Below the pieces are notes generated by a model, which worked only from the letters and a program-made list of their open reading frames with translations, searched no databases and was not told the DNA's origin. From Tolypothrix sp. FACHB-123 (GTDB lineage Bacteria; Cyanobacteriota; Cyanobacteriia; Cyanobacteriales; Nostocaceae), in contig NZ_JACJRE010000027.1 of the NCBI RefSeq assembly GCF_014697075.1, forward strand, positions 1 through 64,000: a DNA stretch of 64,000 nt, read 5' to 3'. The position numbers were made by a program, and so were the translations under genes. Position 1 is the stretch's first letter; every line of letters begins with the position of its first letter. Positions 19,495-29,207 of the stretch are shown here, one piece after another.

Positions 19495-20154
19495 ATGGAA
19501 AATAGTCAGAGTGTACAGCATGAGCCAACCCAAACTGGGGTCACTCCAGAGCTGACAAACAGTAAATCGAGAGCATTCAGTAGCTCGCAATTTCTGATAC
19601 ATCTGCTTACACGCCATCCTTGGCTGTTGTTGATTGGGTTATCAGCAGTATTTGTTGCAAGTGCTGTGCTTGCTTTATATAACCTGGGTTCTGTTGGCAA
19701 TGTCCAACAGCCAGAAGAGGTAGATAAACACAACCCAGATGTTGCAACTGTAGCTGAAGCAGTCAACAATACGCCCTCTGAGAATAATAATCCTACACCT
19801 TTGTGGATGGTTGCAGCGATCGCTCTTAGCTGTGCTAGTGGTTGCTTAATAATTTTGCGTGTCCTCAACCGTCCTACAAATGCGCAAAAAGCCCATAAAC
19901 AAGTTAGACGTTATCCCACACGCACCGTCAAAAGCCAACCACAGAGAGTAAAATCACCACCAGCCAACAATCCCCCGGTTTTTGTCCCATCCTCATCACT
20001 CACTCCCCTAGCCTCTATGCAATCTCGGACAAAACCGCTCATGACAGTTCTACCACCAGAACATGGCTATCGTGTGGAAAAAAGCAAAGAGTCTTTGGCA
20101 GATTTGATGGATATTCGCAAGCAAAGTTCTTTGTCTGCGATTTTACGCAACTAA
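19495..20154 (+). CDS. Conserved hypothetical two-helix membrane protein
   Basis: Protein of 219 residues with two predicted membrane helices (about 42-64, LLLIGLSAVFVASAVLALYNL, and 102-121, PLWMVAAIALSCASGCLIIL), a polar Asn-rich stretch between them and a basic Pro/Ser-rich cytoplasmic-type tail. The last 30 residues (YRVEKSKESLADLMDIRKQ, SLSAILRN) look like a conserved short motif. I recall a similar gene next to ddl in other Nostocales, which would suggest a cell-envelope role. Function unknown. A good terminator follows at 20203-20231. Confidence 0.7.
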   Translation: MENSQSVQHEPTQTGVTPELTNSKSRAFSSSQFLIHLLTRHPWLLLIGLSAVFVASAVLALYNLGSVGNVQQPEEVDKHNPDVATVAEAVNNTPSENNNPTPLWMVAAIALSCASGCLIILRVLNRPTNAQKAHKQVRRYPTRTVKSQPQRVKSPPANNPPVFVPSSSLTPLASMQSRTKPLMTVLPPEHGYRVEKSKESLADLMDIRKQSSLSAILRN

Positions 20155-20202
20155 TCCTATCGTTTGCACTCAAAAATCTGTTCAGTTAACTCTTTTTTAA
20201 CT

Positions 20203-20231
20203 CAGGGTATGGATTATCATATCCTGATTTT
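20203..20231 (+). terminator. Rho-independent terminator
   Basis: CAGGGTATG (20203-20211) pairs with CATATCCTG (20218-20226, one G-U pair) around a 6-nt loop and is followed by ATTTTT. It sits 49 bases after the stop codon of the preceding plus-strand gene. Confidence 0.7.
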
Positions 20232-20495
20232 TGTTGAATTGCTAATTATTCAAAACTCTCCGCTTCAGTCAAAATGGCAAATTGGCAACCCAACTGACAG
20301 CTAGTAAAATTAAAATAAAGCAGATAAACGACTTCAAGGGTATGGTTATCAGGGTCTACCAAGCCCTTAAATTACTTTGAAATCACTGTAATGCAAGCTG
20401 AATCTTTAAAAGATTAGTCAGCACAATTATTAATTAACTTCTCGCCAGAATTTTAGATATTTGCAATATATATTTTTTGCACAAAGGTTGTCTTC

Positions 20496-21245
20496 TTAAG
20501 CATTTAAAAGATAGTTGAGTTCCGCAGATAGCCATTCTTTAAACATTTTATCCAAAATTTCTTGATGTCTTTCTGGCGTTAACTCAGCAGGAATGAACTC
20601 TTCTACCATAAAAATGTAACTTGCTTGGTCTATGATCAGCGGGCCTAACAAATCTCCCGGTCTAGTGCTAAAAATAACTGCTGCGATATCTGGCTTCAGA
20701 TTCCAGCGATAAAATTTTCCTTCATAACCACAATTAATGCGGCGTTTTTCATCAATGTCATAAATGTGAGCAGCTTCATAAAAGCTGAGTTCGCCTTCTT
20801 CAATTTGATAACAGATTTCTTGTGCTAACTGTATATGTGGGACTACTATTTGATAAAGCAAAACTTGATCGTAATCAAGTTGATTTTCGGAAAAATATTT
20901 TTCCACATCTTTATTAAATAAACTCTGCGACAATTTTTTAGTTAACAAATTATCGCGAATTCCTGCTTCCCAATCATCGGCAACAATTAGCTGATCTCCT
21001 AACCATGCTAAAGTGTCGCTAGCTTTTACTAAACGATTTTCATAACGTAAGCGATCTGCTTCAGCCTGAATTTCTTCTGAAGTCAGTGTTATCTCTCTTT
21101 CTTGAGCTGCTTTGTCAATAATTTTTTGATATAAGATATTATTACACAATTCTTTAATTTGCACAGTCTTTTTGAGATATTCAATAATCTCTTCTGGAAA
21201 AATAATATGTCCTTTGAAGTCAATCATTTTGGTCTGTGTTGTCAT
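20496..21245 (-). CDS. Parvulin/SurA-like peptidyl-prolyl isomerase
   Basis: Protein of 249 residues: a helical N-terminal part (about 10-125, SurA_N-like) followed by a parvulin-type PpiC-like region (about 130-225) with VPHIQLAQEICYQIEEGELSFYEAA and PGDLLGPLIIDQASYIFMVEEFIPAE. There is no signal peptide, so it should act in the cytoplasm. Proteins of this type are frequent companions of HlyD plus C39-ABC exporters in cyanobacterial bacteriocin-like clusters, where they may chaperone or hold the substrate. It is the last gene of the minus-strand exporter block, separated from the HetP-like gene by about 500 bases. Confidence 0.75.
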   Translation of the reverse strand: MTTQTKMIDFKGHIIFPEEIIEYLKKTVQIKELCNNILYQKIIDKAAQEREITLTSEEIQAEADRLRYENRLVKASDTLAWLGDQLIVADDWEAGIRDNLLTKKLSQSLFNKDVEKYFSENQLDYDQVLLYQIVVPHIQLAQEICYQIEEGELSFYEAAHIYDIDEKRRINCGYEGKFYRWNLKPDIAAVIFSTRPGDLLGPLIIDQASYIFMVEEFIPAELTPERHQEILDKMFKEWLSAELNYLLNA

Positions 21246-21741
21246 TGTTCTAAATATTTATTAAAAAGTGCAAATTTTACTATTTATTGAGACGCATTAA
21301 TCTGTAGCAGATCTGCTGCTTCTAATCAAGTAAGTGAGCTAAATAGTCCAGCATTTAGCTCACTCAAAACAAATTAATTGATATTTATAGATTAGAAAAT
21401 TATTCTGCAAAAAGGTGGTCATTTTGGCGAGATTTTTTTTTATTTTTTAGCATAGACTTATCTTATGTCCGCCGTTAACCAATATCTTAAAAATCCTCAT
21501 TTGGTAAATAATGGAATCCCAAGCGATACAGTAGATTCTCTTCATTTTAGGTATAAATTATCTTAAGGGCACAACATTGTTGTGCCCTATCGGTGTAATT
21601 CTTTGAGAAACACTCTAAATCAGCCCTATGCTGTTTAATCAATCACACAACTAAAGCTGGAAAATCTCTTTTTCCTGTCAAGATTCAAGGCTATTTTCAG
21701 ATTAATAGAGTCAAGAGTTTTGGGTTATCTTAAATAATTTT
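21246..21741. other. Intergenic region with hairpin
   Basis: About 0.5 kb between the HetP-like and parvulin-like genes. It contains a perfect 9-bp hairpin, GGGCACAAC (21567-21575) with GTTGTGCCC (21579-21587). This could end the HetP-like transcript or be one of the dispersed GGGGCAC palindromes. No small gene or leader peptide was found. Confidence 0.5.
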
Positions 21742-22161
21742 TTAGAATGGGGGAAACATTTTGTGATGAAATGGTTCGGGAAAAACTAACACCTTATTAC
21801 CGCCCTTAAGACTAGTCTGTTTTTTATCGGATGTTTCTAGATAATCTAGGTCATTAATTTTATTTAAAACCTGAGAACCACCTCTTTGAGTTGAGTTATT
21901 CATGGAAGATGGCAGGTTAGCTGATAGGTTTCTATTAGTATTAGGTACAATTGTACTTTGAGGTTGACTATTTTCCTTAATTAAACGGCTGTAAGTTCTT
22001 TGGGGAATAAAGTGCAATGGATTGTACCCAACGAAACGCAGCAGTAGCACGCAAGCCCAAGAATATCTGCCCTCAGTAATTGCCTCTATTACTTGATTCA
22101 ATTGTTCGGGACTAATAGCTTTATGATAGTTCTTTTGAGGAGAAGACATTTGATAGCTCAT
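21742..22161 (-). CDS. HetP-family protein
   Basis: Protein of 139 residues whose N-terminal part is a HetP domain: ISPEQLNQVIEAITEGRYSW, then ACVLLLRFVGYNPLHFIPQR, then TYSRLIKEN (about 16-64). In Anabaena HetP and its paralogues control commitment to heterocyst fate, and a conserved Cys in this domain matters; here it is Cys37. The C-terminal half is polar, low-complexity and not recognisable, ending FPEPFHHKMFPPF. The gene starts only 36 bases after the hlyD-like gene, so the two are probably cotranscribed. That linkage of a HetP-type protein with an exporter is the notable point of the locus. Whether it is hetP itself or a paralogue cannot be decided here. Confidence 0.82.
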   Translation of the reverse strand: MSYQMSSPQKNYHKAISPEQLNQVIEAITEGRYSWACVLLLRFVGYNPLHFIPQRTYSRLIKENSQPQSTIVPNTNRNLSANLPSSMNNSTQRGGSQVLNKINDLDYLETSDKKQTSLKGGNKVLVFPEPFHHKMFPPF

Positions 22162-22197
22162 AATATTAACCCTTATTAAACTGGACTAACTGGAGGT

Positions 22198-23784
22198 TTA
22201 TAAATTAATGCCGCCTTTTTGTAATTGCTTAATTGGTTCGAGTATCATATCTGCAATGCTGCGGCGACGGATAATAATCTCAGCACTAGCTGTCTGACCT
22301 GCTTTAAATTTGACAGTTTGATGATTTTTCTTCACATAATTTCGGTCTAGAGCTATGCTAACTCGGTAGACTGTTCCTAGCTTCTCATCTGGCTTACTAT
22401 CAGGGGAAATAGAGATAACTTTGCCTGTAATTACACCAAAATCCTGATAGGGATAAGCATCAAATTTGACTTTTGCTTGGTTTCCTAGTTGGATAAAGCC
22501 TGCTTCTTGAGTAGGTATTACAGTTTCCAGAATCAGCGGTGCATTTTCAGGAGCCAATTCCGCTATTGTTTGGCCTGGTTGAACCACTTCCCCACTGTTT
22601 TTGACATTGAGAGACAGAACCATACCATCGACGGGTGCAGCTAAAGAAAGCTGTCTTAATTGGGCTTTTGACTGCTGTAAAAGTTTTTCAGTCTGCTGCA
22701 TTTTGGCAAACAACTGAGTTTTTTCTACTTGCAGTTTTTGAATTGTTTGCTGAGCCTGTATTTGGACTGTGTTACCTTCAGCATGTTTTTGAGCCAGTTG
22801 TTCTTGTAGTTGCTGGGCTTCTGCAAGCACTTGGCGTAAGTCTGCTTGTAGTCGTTGGGATTCTGTAATAGCTTGTTGGCTTTCTCCTAATTGTTGGGTA
22901 ATACTCCGTTGGCGATCGCCTAAATTTTGCTGTGCTTGAAATATTTGGTCTTTGGAGATTGCACCTTGCTCTGCTAAAGATTTTAATCTTTCTAATCTTT
23001 CCTGTTCGGCACTAGCGGCAACATCCAGTTGAGCTACAAGTGATTTGCTGAGATCAGCTTTTTGTTGACCTTGAGCGATCGCTACTTTTTGACTCTCAAT
23101 TTTGGCTTTGGCTTGATTAATTACTGCTTCTTGAGCCTTGATTTCCGCATTAGTAATCGCTACACGGGTTTTTGCTTCTAAGTGGGTTTTTTCAATTAAA
23201 GCTTGGGTTTGAGTTAGTTGAGTTTTATAAGATGCACTCTCTTGTGCTAACCGCTCAACTTCATTTAAAGCAATTTCTCTGTCGAGTTGTGCTAGTACTT
23301 GTCCGGCTGTTACCGTCTCACCTTCTTTAACGTTAATCCGTGCTAACTTACCGGGGACAACTGCATGAATTTTATATGGCTCTCCTTGGGGTACTAATCT
23401 TCCTGAAGCTTTACCCACTTCATCAATCTGTCCCACTGTCGCCCAAGCTACAACAGACATACCAAAGATGATTCCACCCAAAACTATGTGATAGGGAAGA
23501 GAGGAAGGTGGATCGTCTAAAACCGTTTGTAAAGAGCCAGACCAATCGACTGATTCAGCGGGAAATGTCTTAGGCGTTGCTGGCGCAAAATCTTCTGGTA
23601 AATTATGACGCTGCTTGGTCATTACCTGTTCAGAAGCAGCTGTACCTCCGTAAAGGTAAGCTGTTTCGGATGATAAATCTAGCAGCATGTCATCTTCATC
23701 AATAGCCATTAATGGCTCAGATTTTCTGGCGATCGCTGATGAATTTACATGTTGATCAACTAGAGATTGTAAAGGTTGTTTCAT
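22198..23784 (-). CDS. HlyD-type membrane fusion protein
   Basis: Periplasmic adaptor of 528 residues for a type I secretion or PCAT-style exporter. It has a polar cytoplasmic N-terminus of about 98 residues, longer than usual, one membrane helix (about 100-118), a lipoyl/barrel-sandwich half (EGETVTAGQVLAQLD), a long Gln-rich coiled coil (about 175-390), the second lipoyl half (APVDGMVLSLNVKNSGEVVQPGQTI) and a beta-barrel ending KFKAGQTASAEIIIRRRSI. It lies 36 bases before the HetP-like gene and 859 bases after the C39-ABC gene on the same strand, so it is the likely partner of that transporter. GAGAG precedes the ATG. Confidence 0.92.
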   Translation of the reverse strand: MKQPLQSLVDQHVNSSAIARKSEPLMAIDEDDMLLDLSSETAYLYGGTAASEQVMTKQRHNLPEDFAPATPKTFPAESVDWSGSLQTVLDDPPSSLPYHIVLGGIIFGMSVVAWATVGQIDEVGKASGRLVPQGEPYKIHAVVPGKLARINVKEGETVTAGQVLAQLDREIALNEVERLAQESASYKTQLTQTQALIEKTHLEAKTRVAITNAEIKAQEAVINQAKAKIESQKVAIAQGQQKADLSKSLVAQLDVAASAEQERLERLKSLAEQGAISKDQIFQAQQNLGDRQRSITQQLGESQQAITESQRLQADLRQVLAEAQQLQEQLAQKHAEGNTVQIQAQQTIQKLQVEKTQLFAKMQQTEKLLQQSKAQLRQLSLAAPVDGMVLSLNVKNSGEVVQPGQTIAELAPENAPLILETVIPTQEAGFIQLGNQAKVKFDAYPYQDFGVITGKVISISPDSKPDEKLGTVYRVSIALDRNYVKKNHQTVKFKAGQTASAEIIIRRRSIADMILEPIKQLQKGGINL

Positions 23785-24643
23785 GGAAGCTCTCTATAAT
23801 TGAAACTTCGCTTTTTTTAGCTAATTTTATGGGTAAATAGCTTTACTGAAGAGTCAGTTTTTTTCTTACAAATATTAACAGTTGAATGAAGTTTATCTCT
23901 ACTGTTTATTTGTAAAACTTATCTTCTCGGTTCATATCTAGTTCACCACGGCATACCAAGTTCGGGATATCCATTTTTATCTACTATTTTTTAGTTAAAG
24001 TTTATGTGATATTCAACTTTAACTGAGCAACTATTTAGTAATTACTACTCTCTCTATCCATACATAATGATTCGTAGAAACTCTATGACTCATTATGTAC
24101 GTATATACTTATATGATACTCTCTCTTGGGAATGACGTTAGCCAAATTGGCTAATTTTTTTCTAAAAAATGTAGTCTGGCTAACAAAAAAGCATTAATTT
24201 TCTGAAAATACTTAGTTTCTGCTTGATTTATCCAACTTTTATCTTAAATATTCCTGTTTATAGCAAAAATCTGGTGATTTCTTCGTTTAAGAAAAAATTC
24301 CAAATGTAGTATTATTTGCCAACTTAAACTAAATTGGAACAATTATTGAATTATATTATTTTGAATGATTAATATTTTCTCCTGTTTGGCAAAATTTTTA
24401 ATTTTATCTTAATTAAATCTTCTACTCAGGACAATATAATTGCACAATTAATCAAAATTTATCTGCTCAATATAATGTGGCTGGATTGTCAATACATGAT
24501 TAATATAAATTATTTGTCAGCCGAAGATGAATATAATTGAATTGACTTTTGTGGCTCTCTACCTCATGCCAAGTTATCATCATGATTTTTTCTGCTATTA
24601 ATCAGTTTTTAGGAAAACAGCAAATTGATATAAAAAATTAATT
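23785..24643. other. Long AT-rich gap inside the exporter block
   Basis: The 859 bases between the HetC-like and HlyD genes contain no convincing gene on either strand. One plus-strand hairpin stands out: TTAGCCA (24138-24144), loop AAT, TGGCTAA (24148-24154), followed by seven T. It looks like an intrinsic terminator although no plus-strand gene precedes it, so it could end a small RNA. The region should also contain the hlyD-hetP promoter. I looked for a short precursor peptide with a double-glycine leader and saw none. Confidence 0.5.
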
Positions 24644-27600
24644 TTAAACATCAATTTGCTGTTGCGCGAGATGATAGTAAAGACCTTTGAGAGCGATGAG
24701 TGTCTCGTGAGAACCTTGCTCAACGATCACGCCGCGATCTAGTACGAGAATATTGTCTGCATTTCTGACTGTGGAGAGACGATGGGCAATGATAAAGGTA
24801 GTGCGATCGCGGCTGATGTGTTGTAAATTTCTTTGAAAGCGGCGTTCGGATTCTGTATCCAGAGAACTTGTGGCTTCATCTAAAATCAGAATCCGGGGAT
24901 TGGGTAATAATGCGCGGGCGATCGCAATCCTCTGTCTTTGTCCCCCAGAAAGATTAGAACCCCTCTCTCCGACTTTGGTGCTGTATCCTAGGGGCAAACT
25001 TTGGATAAAAGCATGAGCTTCTGCCAGTTTACTAACTTCCACAACCTCTTCTAAGCCATATTGCTCCCGATATAAAGCAATATTCTCTAAAATCGTTCCC
25101 GAAAATAAAAAGCATTCTTGGGGAACTACTCCCAGTTGACGGCGTAAAGATTGGGGTGAAACATGGCGAATATCATGTCCATCAATCACAATTCTCCCCG
25201 TAGTCGGATGGTATAAAGCCTGCAATAAACTGACTAAAGTACTCTTACCAGAACCACTACGACCGACAATGGCAATTGTTTGACCGGGATGGGCTTCAAA
25301 GGAAATATTTTGCAGAATGTTGCGCTCATCATCGGCATTATAACGAAAAGTTACATTTTCAAACTGCACTTCACCTCGAAGTTTGGGCAATACCATCATG
25401 GCTTTTTCCGCAGTTTCTTCTGGTTGGGTGTTAAAAATATCATCCAACCGTTCTACAGAAACCATAACTTCCTGCAATTCATCCCACAAACCCACCAAGG
25501 ACATCACCGGGCCGATGACGTTACCAATCAACATATTAAAAGCTACTAATTGACCAATAGTCAGTTGCTCTTGAATTACTAATGTTGCGGAATACCAAAG
25601 TAATGCGGTACTACCTATGGTATTAATTAATTCACTAATAACGTCTAAGCCAATGCCCAATTTGTAACCGCGAAATTGGGCATTGATCGTACTGGTTAAA
25701 TGGTCTTCCCATCGCCAGCGCAACTCATGCTCTGCGGCGGCGGCTTTGACGGTGGCTACACCTGTGAGCATTTCTACTAGAGAGGAACTTTGTTTGGCGG
25801 CTTCGTTAAAAATTTCTCGCGACACCTGGCGCAAAATCGGACTAGCAAAAACGGTCAACAAGATTAAGGGCACTAGCATTGACAGCACTAATAAGGTTAA
25901 ATGCCAGTTGTAATATGCCATCAGTCCCACATATACAACTGCTGTTAACACATCTAACCAAGCACCAATTGCTTGACGGGTCAGGAAAGATTGGATTTTC
26001 TGGTTTTCTTGAACGCGGGTGAGGATATCGCCTACATGACGGGAAGCAAAGAACTGCAAGGGTAAGTTTAAAGCATGGCGGATAAATCCACTGACGAGGG
26101 TCAAGTCTACTCGATTGGAAAAATTCACTAGCATGTATTGGCGAATACTCCCCAAAGCAATGCGCCAAATACTAAACACCAGCAAACCAATAGCCATGAC
26201 TTGCAAGGTGTTTAAACTTTTGTGGACTACTACCTGATCGAGAATAATCTGCGTAAACAGGGGAGTAATCAGACCAAATACTTGCAACAGGATAGAGGAG
26301 AGGATGATGGGTATGAGCATTCCGCGATAAGGCAAAAATGCCCCCCAAAATCTTCCTAAAGAGGGTTTCGCATTAGGTATGTTTTGCAGTGCAGGTGTGG
26401 GAGTTAATAACAAGGCGTATCCCGTCCAACCTGCTTGAAATTCCTTGACATTCAGCTTGCGCCGTCCCACTCCGGGGTCGGAAACTATCACCTGATTCTT
26501 TTTGACTTTATAGACCACTACATAGTGATCGCTTTGCCAATGTGCAATCCAAGGATGTTGCTGATCCACTAGACGGTTAAAACTGGCTCGTACCGGTCTT
26601 GCTTGATATCCTAAGGTTTCTGCGGCTGCGGCTAAACTTTTCAGGGAGGCTCCAGCACGTCCGACATTGGCTAAGTTCCGCAGCATATTAATGCTAAATT
26701 TTTTCCCCCAATATTGGGAAATCATGGCTAAGCAAGCTGCACCACAATCAGAGGTACTTTGCTGTTGAATAAAAGGGTAGCGTTTGCCAAACCAAGGACG
26801 GCGATACTTATTAGGATGGGGAAAGGCGATTGATTGGGAGTTGGGTAGGAGGGTAGGAGGCTGCTGCTTTTGGTTTGATGCTGTTGATGTCGGTTGTTCA
26901 AACAATACTGTTGGTGCGACAGTCCGGCGAGTGCGGTTGTGAGAGTTTCTATTGGTAGTGGCGATCGCTCCTTGGGGATCTAAATCTGCAAGGGTGGGAA
27001 TAATTGTTATGGCTGCTTCCCAATGTTCTAGGGGTAGCTTGTAAGCTACTAAATCTGTTTGTGCAATCCAATCTGCGGGGATTTCTTGGGGATATCCCCA
27101 ACTATCACCTATTTCCAGCGGTGGTTGTGAAGGGTTGTTTTGGCTTTGAATCTCTCCACTCCGTAAAAAGAAGCGTCCGCTATTGGCTGGGGTTGCTTGT
27201 ATGAGTACAGAGCCTGCGGGTATTTTGATTTCTTTGAGGTAGGGTAAGAATTCTTTGAGAGTATGGCTTGAAAGTAATGTCTGACGCCCAACTGCTTTTT
27301 TGACTGCTGTTTCTTGAGAGATTGTCGATTGTTGTTTGCGCAGATCCTCTTTAATCTTGGAACCTGCTTTTTGTTGATGTAAATCAACTGTAGTTTTAAA
27401 GAACAGCAACATTTGCCTGGTAGCTGTGGTGTGCTGTAAGTAATCTGGGAGTTTGGGTATTTGGGCGCACCAGGTTTGCAACTTGGCTGTGGGTATAAAA
27501 GCAACAATACCTGTACTAGCCGCGATCGCTCGATAACCTAAAGTGCGATCGCTAAACAACTCATCTGTACCAAAGCTATCTCCTGCTTCCAGTAATGCAG

Positions 27601-27898
27601 ATGGTACTTCCCTTTGTGCTGCTACATCAAACCCCACTAAGCGCACTCGACCTGCACACACTATGTAAAAACCTTGGTTATTTTGTTCAATCTGAACAGA
27701 TTTTTCTAGGTTTGTGAATGTACTATAGTTAACAATTTCCTCCCCTAAGGAGAAAGCATTCAGTTGAAATGCTTGGCTAAAATTTAATACTAAATTTTTA
27801 TTTTCCGAGAGTATATTTAGCAAAATCTCGTCTAAAATCTGACGACTGTTACTTTGCTCTCCACTAATCCCTGTTTCCACTTCTAATATCTTTTTCAT
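24644..27898 (-). CDS. HetC-like ABC exporter with cNMP and C39 peptidase domains
   Basis: Protein of 1084 residues. Order: a cNMP-binding-like domain (about 35-160), a second degenerate one (about 205-305), a polar linker, a C39 peptidase domain (about 370-510) with QQSTSDCGAAC (catalytic Cys385) and SDHYVVV (His), six membrane helices (about 525-800), and an ATPase with GRSGSGKST, LSGGQRQRIAIARAL, ILDEATSSLD and IIAHRLSTV. All catalytic residues appear intact. C39-ABC proteins cleave double-glycine leaders while exporting peptides. Anabaena HetC, required early in heterocyst differentiation and adjacent to hetP, has a similar layout and length. Here hlyD and a hetP-family gene follow. No substrate gene is evident. 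Confidence 0.92.
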   Translation of the reverse strand: MKKILEVETGISGEQSNSRQILDEILLNILSENKNLVLNFSQAFQLNAFSLGEEIVNYSTFTNLEKSVQIEQNNQGFYIVCAGRVRLVGFDVAAQREVPSALLEAGDSFGTDELFSDRTLGYRAIAASTGIVAFIPTAKLQTWCAQIPKLPDYLQHTTATRQMLLFFKTTVDLHQQKAGSKIKEDLRKQQSTISQETAVKKAVGRQTLLSSHTLKEFLPYLKEIKIPAGSVLIQATPANSGRFFLRSGEIQSQNNPSQPPLEIGDSWGYPQEIPADWIAQTDLVAYKLPLEHWEAAITIIPTLADLDPQGAIATTNRNSHNRTRRTVAPTVLFEQPTSTASNQKQQPPTLLPNSQSIAFPHPNKYRRPWFGKRYPFIQQQSTSDCGAACLAMISQYWGKKFSINMLRNLANVGRAGASLKSLAAAAETLGYQARPVRASFNRLVDQQHPWIAHWQSDHYVVVYKVKKNQVIVSDPGVGRRKLNVKEFQAGWTGYALLLTPTPALQNIPNAKPSLGRFWGAFLPYRGMLIPIILSSILLQVFGLITPLFTQIILDQVVVHKSLNTLQVMAIGLLVFSIWRIALGSIRQYMLVNFSNRVDLTLVSGFIRHALNLPLQFFASRHVGDILTRVQENQKIQSFLTRQAIGAWLDVLTAVVYVGLMAYYNWHLTLLVLSMLVPLILLTVFASPILRQVSREIFNEAAKQSSSLVEMLTGVATVKAAAAEHELRWRWEDHLTSTINAQFRGYKLGIGLDVISELINTIGSTALLWYSATLVIQEQLTIGQLVAFNMLIGNVIGPVMSLVGLWDELQEVMVSVERLDDIFNTQPEETAEKAMMVLPKLRGEVQFENVTFRYNADDERNILQNISFEAHPGQTIAIVGRSGSGKSTLVSLLQALYHPTTGRIVIDGHDIRHVSPQSLRRQLGVVPQECFLFSGTILENIALYREQYGLEEVVEVSKLAEAHAFIQSLPLGYSTKVGERGSNLSGGQRQRIAIARALLPNPRILILDEATSSLDTESERRFQRNLQHISRDRTTFIIAHRLSTVRNADNILVLDRGVIVEQGSHETLIALKGLYYHLAQQQIDV

Positions 27899-29207
27899 AC
27901 ATTACTCAGACTTAATAAATTTTTAAAATTGTGTATGATTTAATTTTTATTAAATTTTTTCAATCCAATTCTCCGGAATTATTAGCAAGTAGTGTCATCA
28001 TTTTCTGAACTAACGATTACTCATATCGCCTAAATTGCGCTTATAATTCCTCAGAATCTATATTTAATTGTGATAACTAACTGCTCACAAAAAGATCCAG
28101 AAATGTATGACTACTCACTATTACAGTACTGTCAACACCAATCCTGGTTTTTGCGACATTACTAAATGCTTTGTAAGAAAACGCAAAACTAGGGAACAAT
28201 ACCTCTATCTGTCTCGGTTATAGATCAAATTCTTTTTTTACATTACAGCAACTAGATTTACTTGGTAAAATTACCGCTACTTCCGCGACTTTTACTTAAT
28301 AAACCTAGATACCTTTCTAGTTCATACAGATTCAGTTCTATGTAAGATAGATAATTCTCAATGCCTAACTCCAAATACTGAATAGTATTAATAGTTCAGG
28401 ATCTGCAATGCTAAACTCAGAATTTACCTGTATAGCCTAGCTATCCGCCTTAAAATAGTAATTAAGACAGACTCCACCTCATTAATATAGGGACTTTGTA
28501 GTTACAGACAATATATTTAAAAGATTGTATCGGATACATAAGATGCCACCTGGGAAAAATTAGCTAGCCAAGCCGAAGGGTTGAAAATTGTTTGCTGCTG
28601 CCTAGGCTTCTACGTACACACACAAGAATACTAAGCATTTACCAATTGCTTTGTCAAGAAAGGACAACTTGAAAAAACCCAATTCTATCGGATTTACCTA
28701 ATTCTTCACCATATCCTTAAAATAGGTGGCTTTTTATAAAATTATGGTAAAAATACAACAACAATAAATTCAGTAAATGTGATTACGTGGTAATTTTTAC
28801 TACTTATAACAAATCAGGAGAAATACGACAAAATTACATTCTTAGTTAAATTAAGCTCTGATTAAATTAAGGTTAACCAATGGTGAATATTGACGTGATA
28901 ATCAGTATTAGCTAGAATCTAATAGGTTTTGAGCAAAATTTACAATTTCTTTCATATTTTTATCTATCTGCATCTTTTTATTTATATGTCTGCAATGTCT
29001 AACCTGAGGACGAGGGCATATCAATATTTGTATGTTAAGGGATGACATAGTCGTCCTTATCTCATCCTCTAGCTAGACGTGAAGGGCTTGACTTCTTTTT
29101 TAAAATGCAAGGGGAAATGTACCTCTAAACACCAGCGATCTAAAACCATATTTTTTGAGCAGAGAACTCATGAGGTCGTGACCTACTTACATTTCTAGGA
29201 CTTAGTC
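27899..29207. other. Long divergent regulatory region
   Basis: About 1.3 kb between the HetC-like gene (minus) and sucrose synthase (plus), strongly AT-rich and without a credible gene. It carries an NtcA-type promoter candidate for the minus strand (28761-28803). Close to sucrose synthase, AGGACGA (29007-29013) and TCGTCCT (29051-29057) form an inverted repeat that could fold in the 5' leader. A long leader for the HetC-like transcript would fit the long 5' region reported for Anabaena hetC. Confidence 0.5.
28761..28803 (-). promoter_or_regulatory. NtcA-type promoter candidate for the HetC-like gene
   Basis: On the minus strand the box GTAGTAAAAATTAC (28803-28790) fits GTAN8TAC, and TATTGT (28766-28761) fits the -10 form TAN3T at a spacing of 23 bases, as in NtcA-activated promoters. 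It points at the HetC-like gene, whose start is about 0.86 kb away. The motif is degenerate and a window of this size should contain several boxes by chance, so support is moderate. Confidence 0.4.

Noticed and set aside
20496-24643. Calling the block a complete bacteriocin gene cluster
   Set aside because: Exporter parts are present but no precursor peptide or modification enzyme was found, so only an exporter block is claimed.
29075-29110. Hairpin with T-run (GAAG…CTTC then TTTTTT) before sucrose synthase, considered as an attenuator
   Set aside because: The stem is only 4 bp, too weak to claim.
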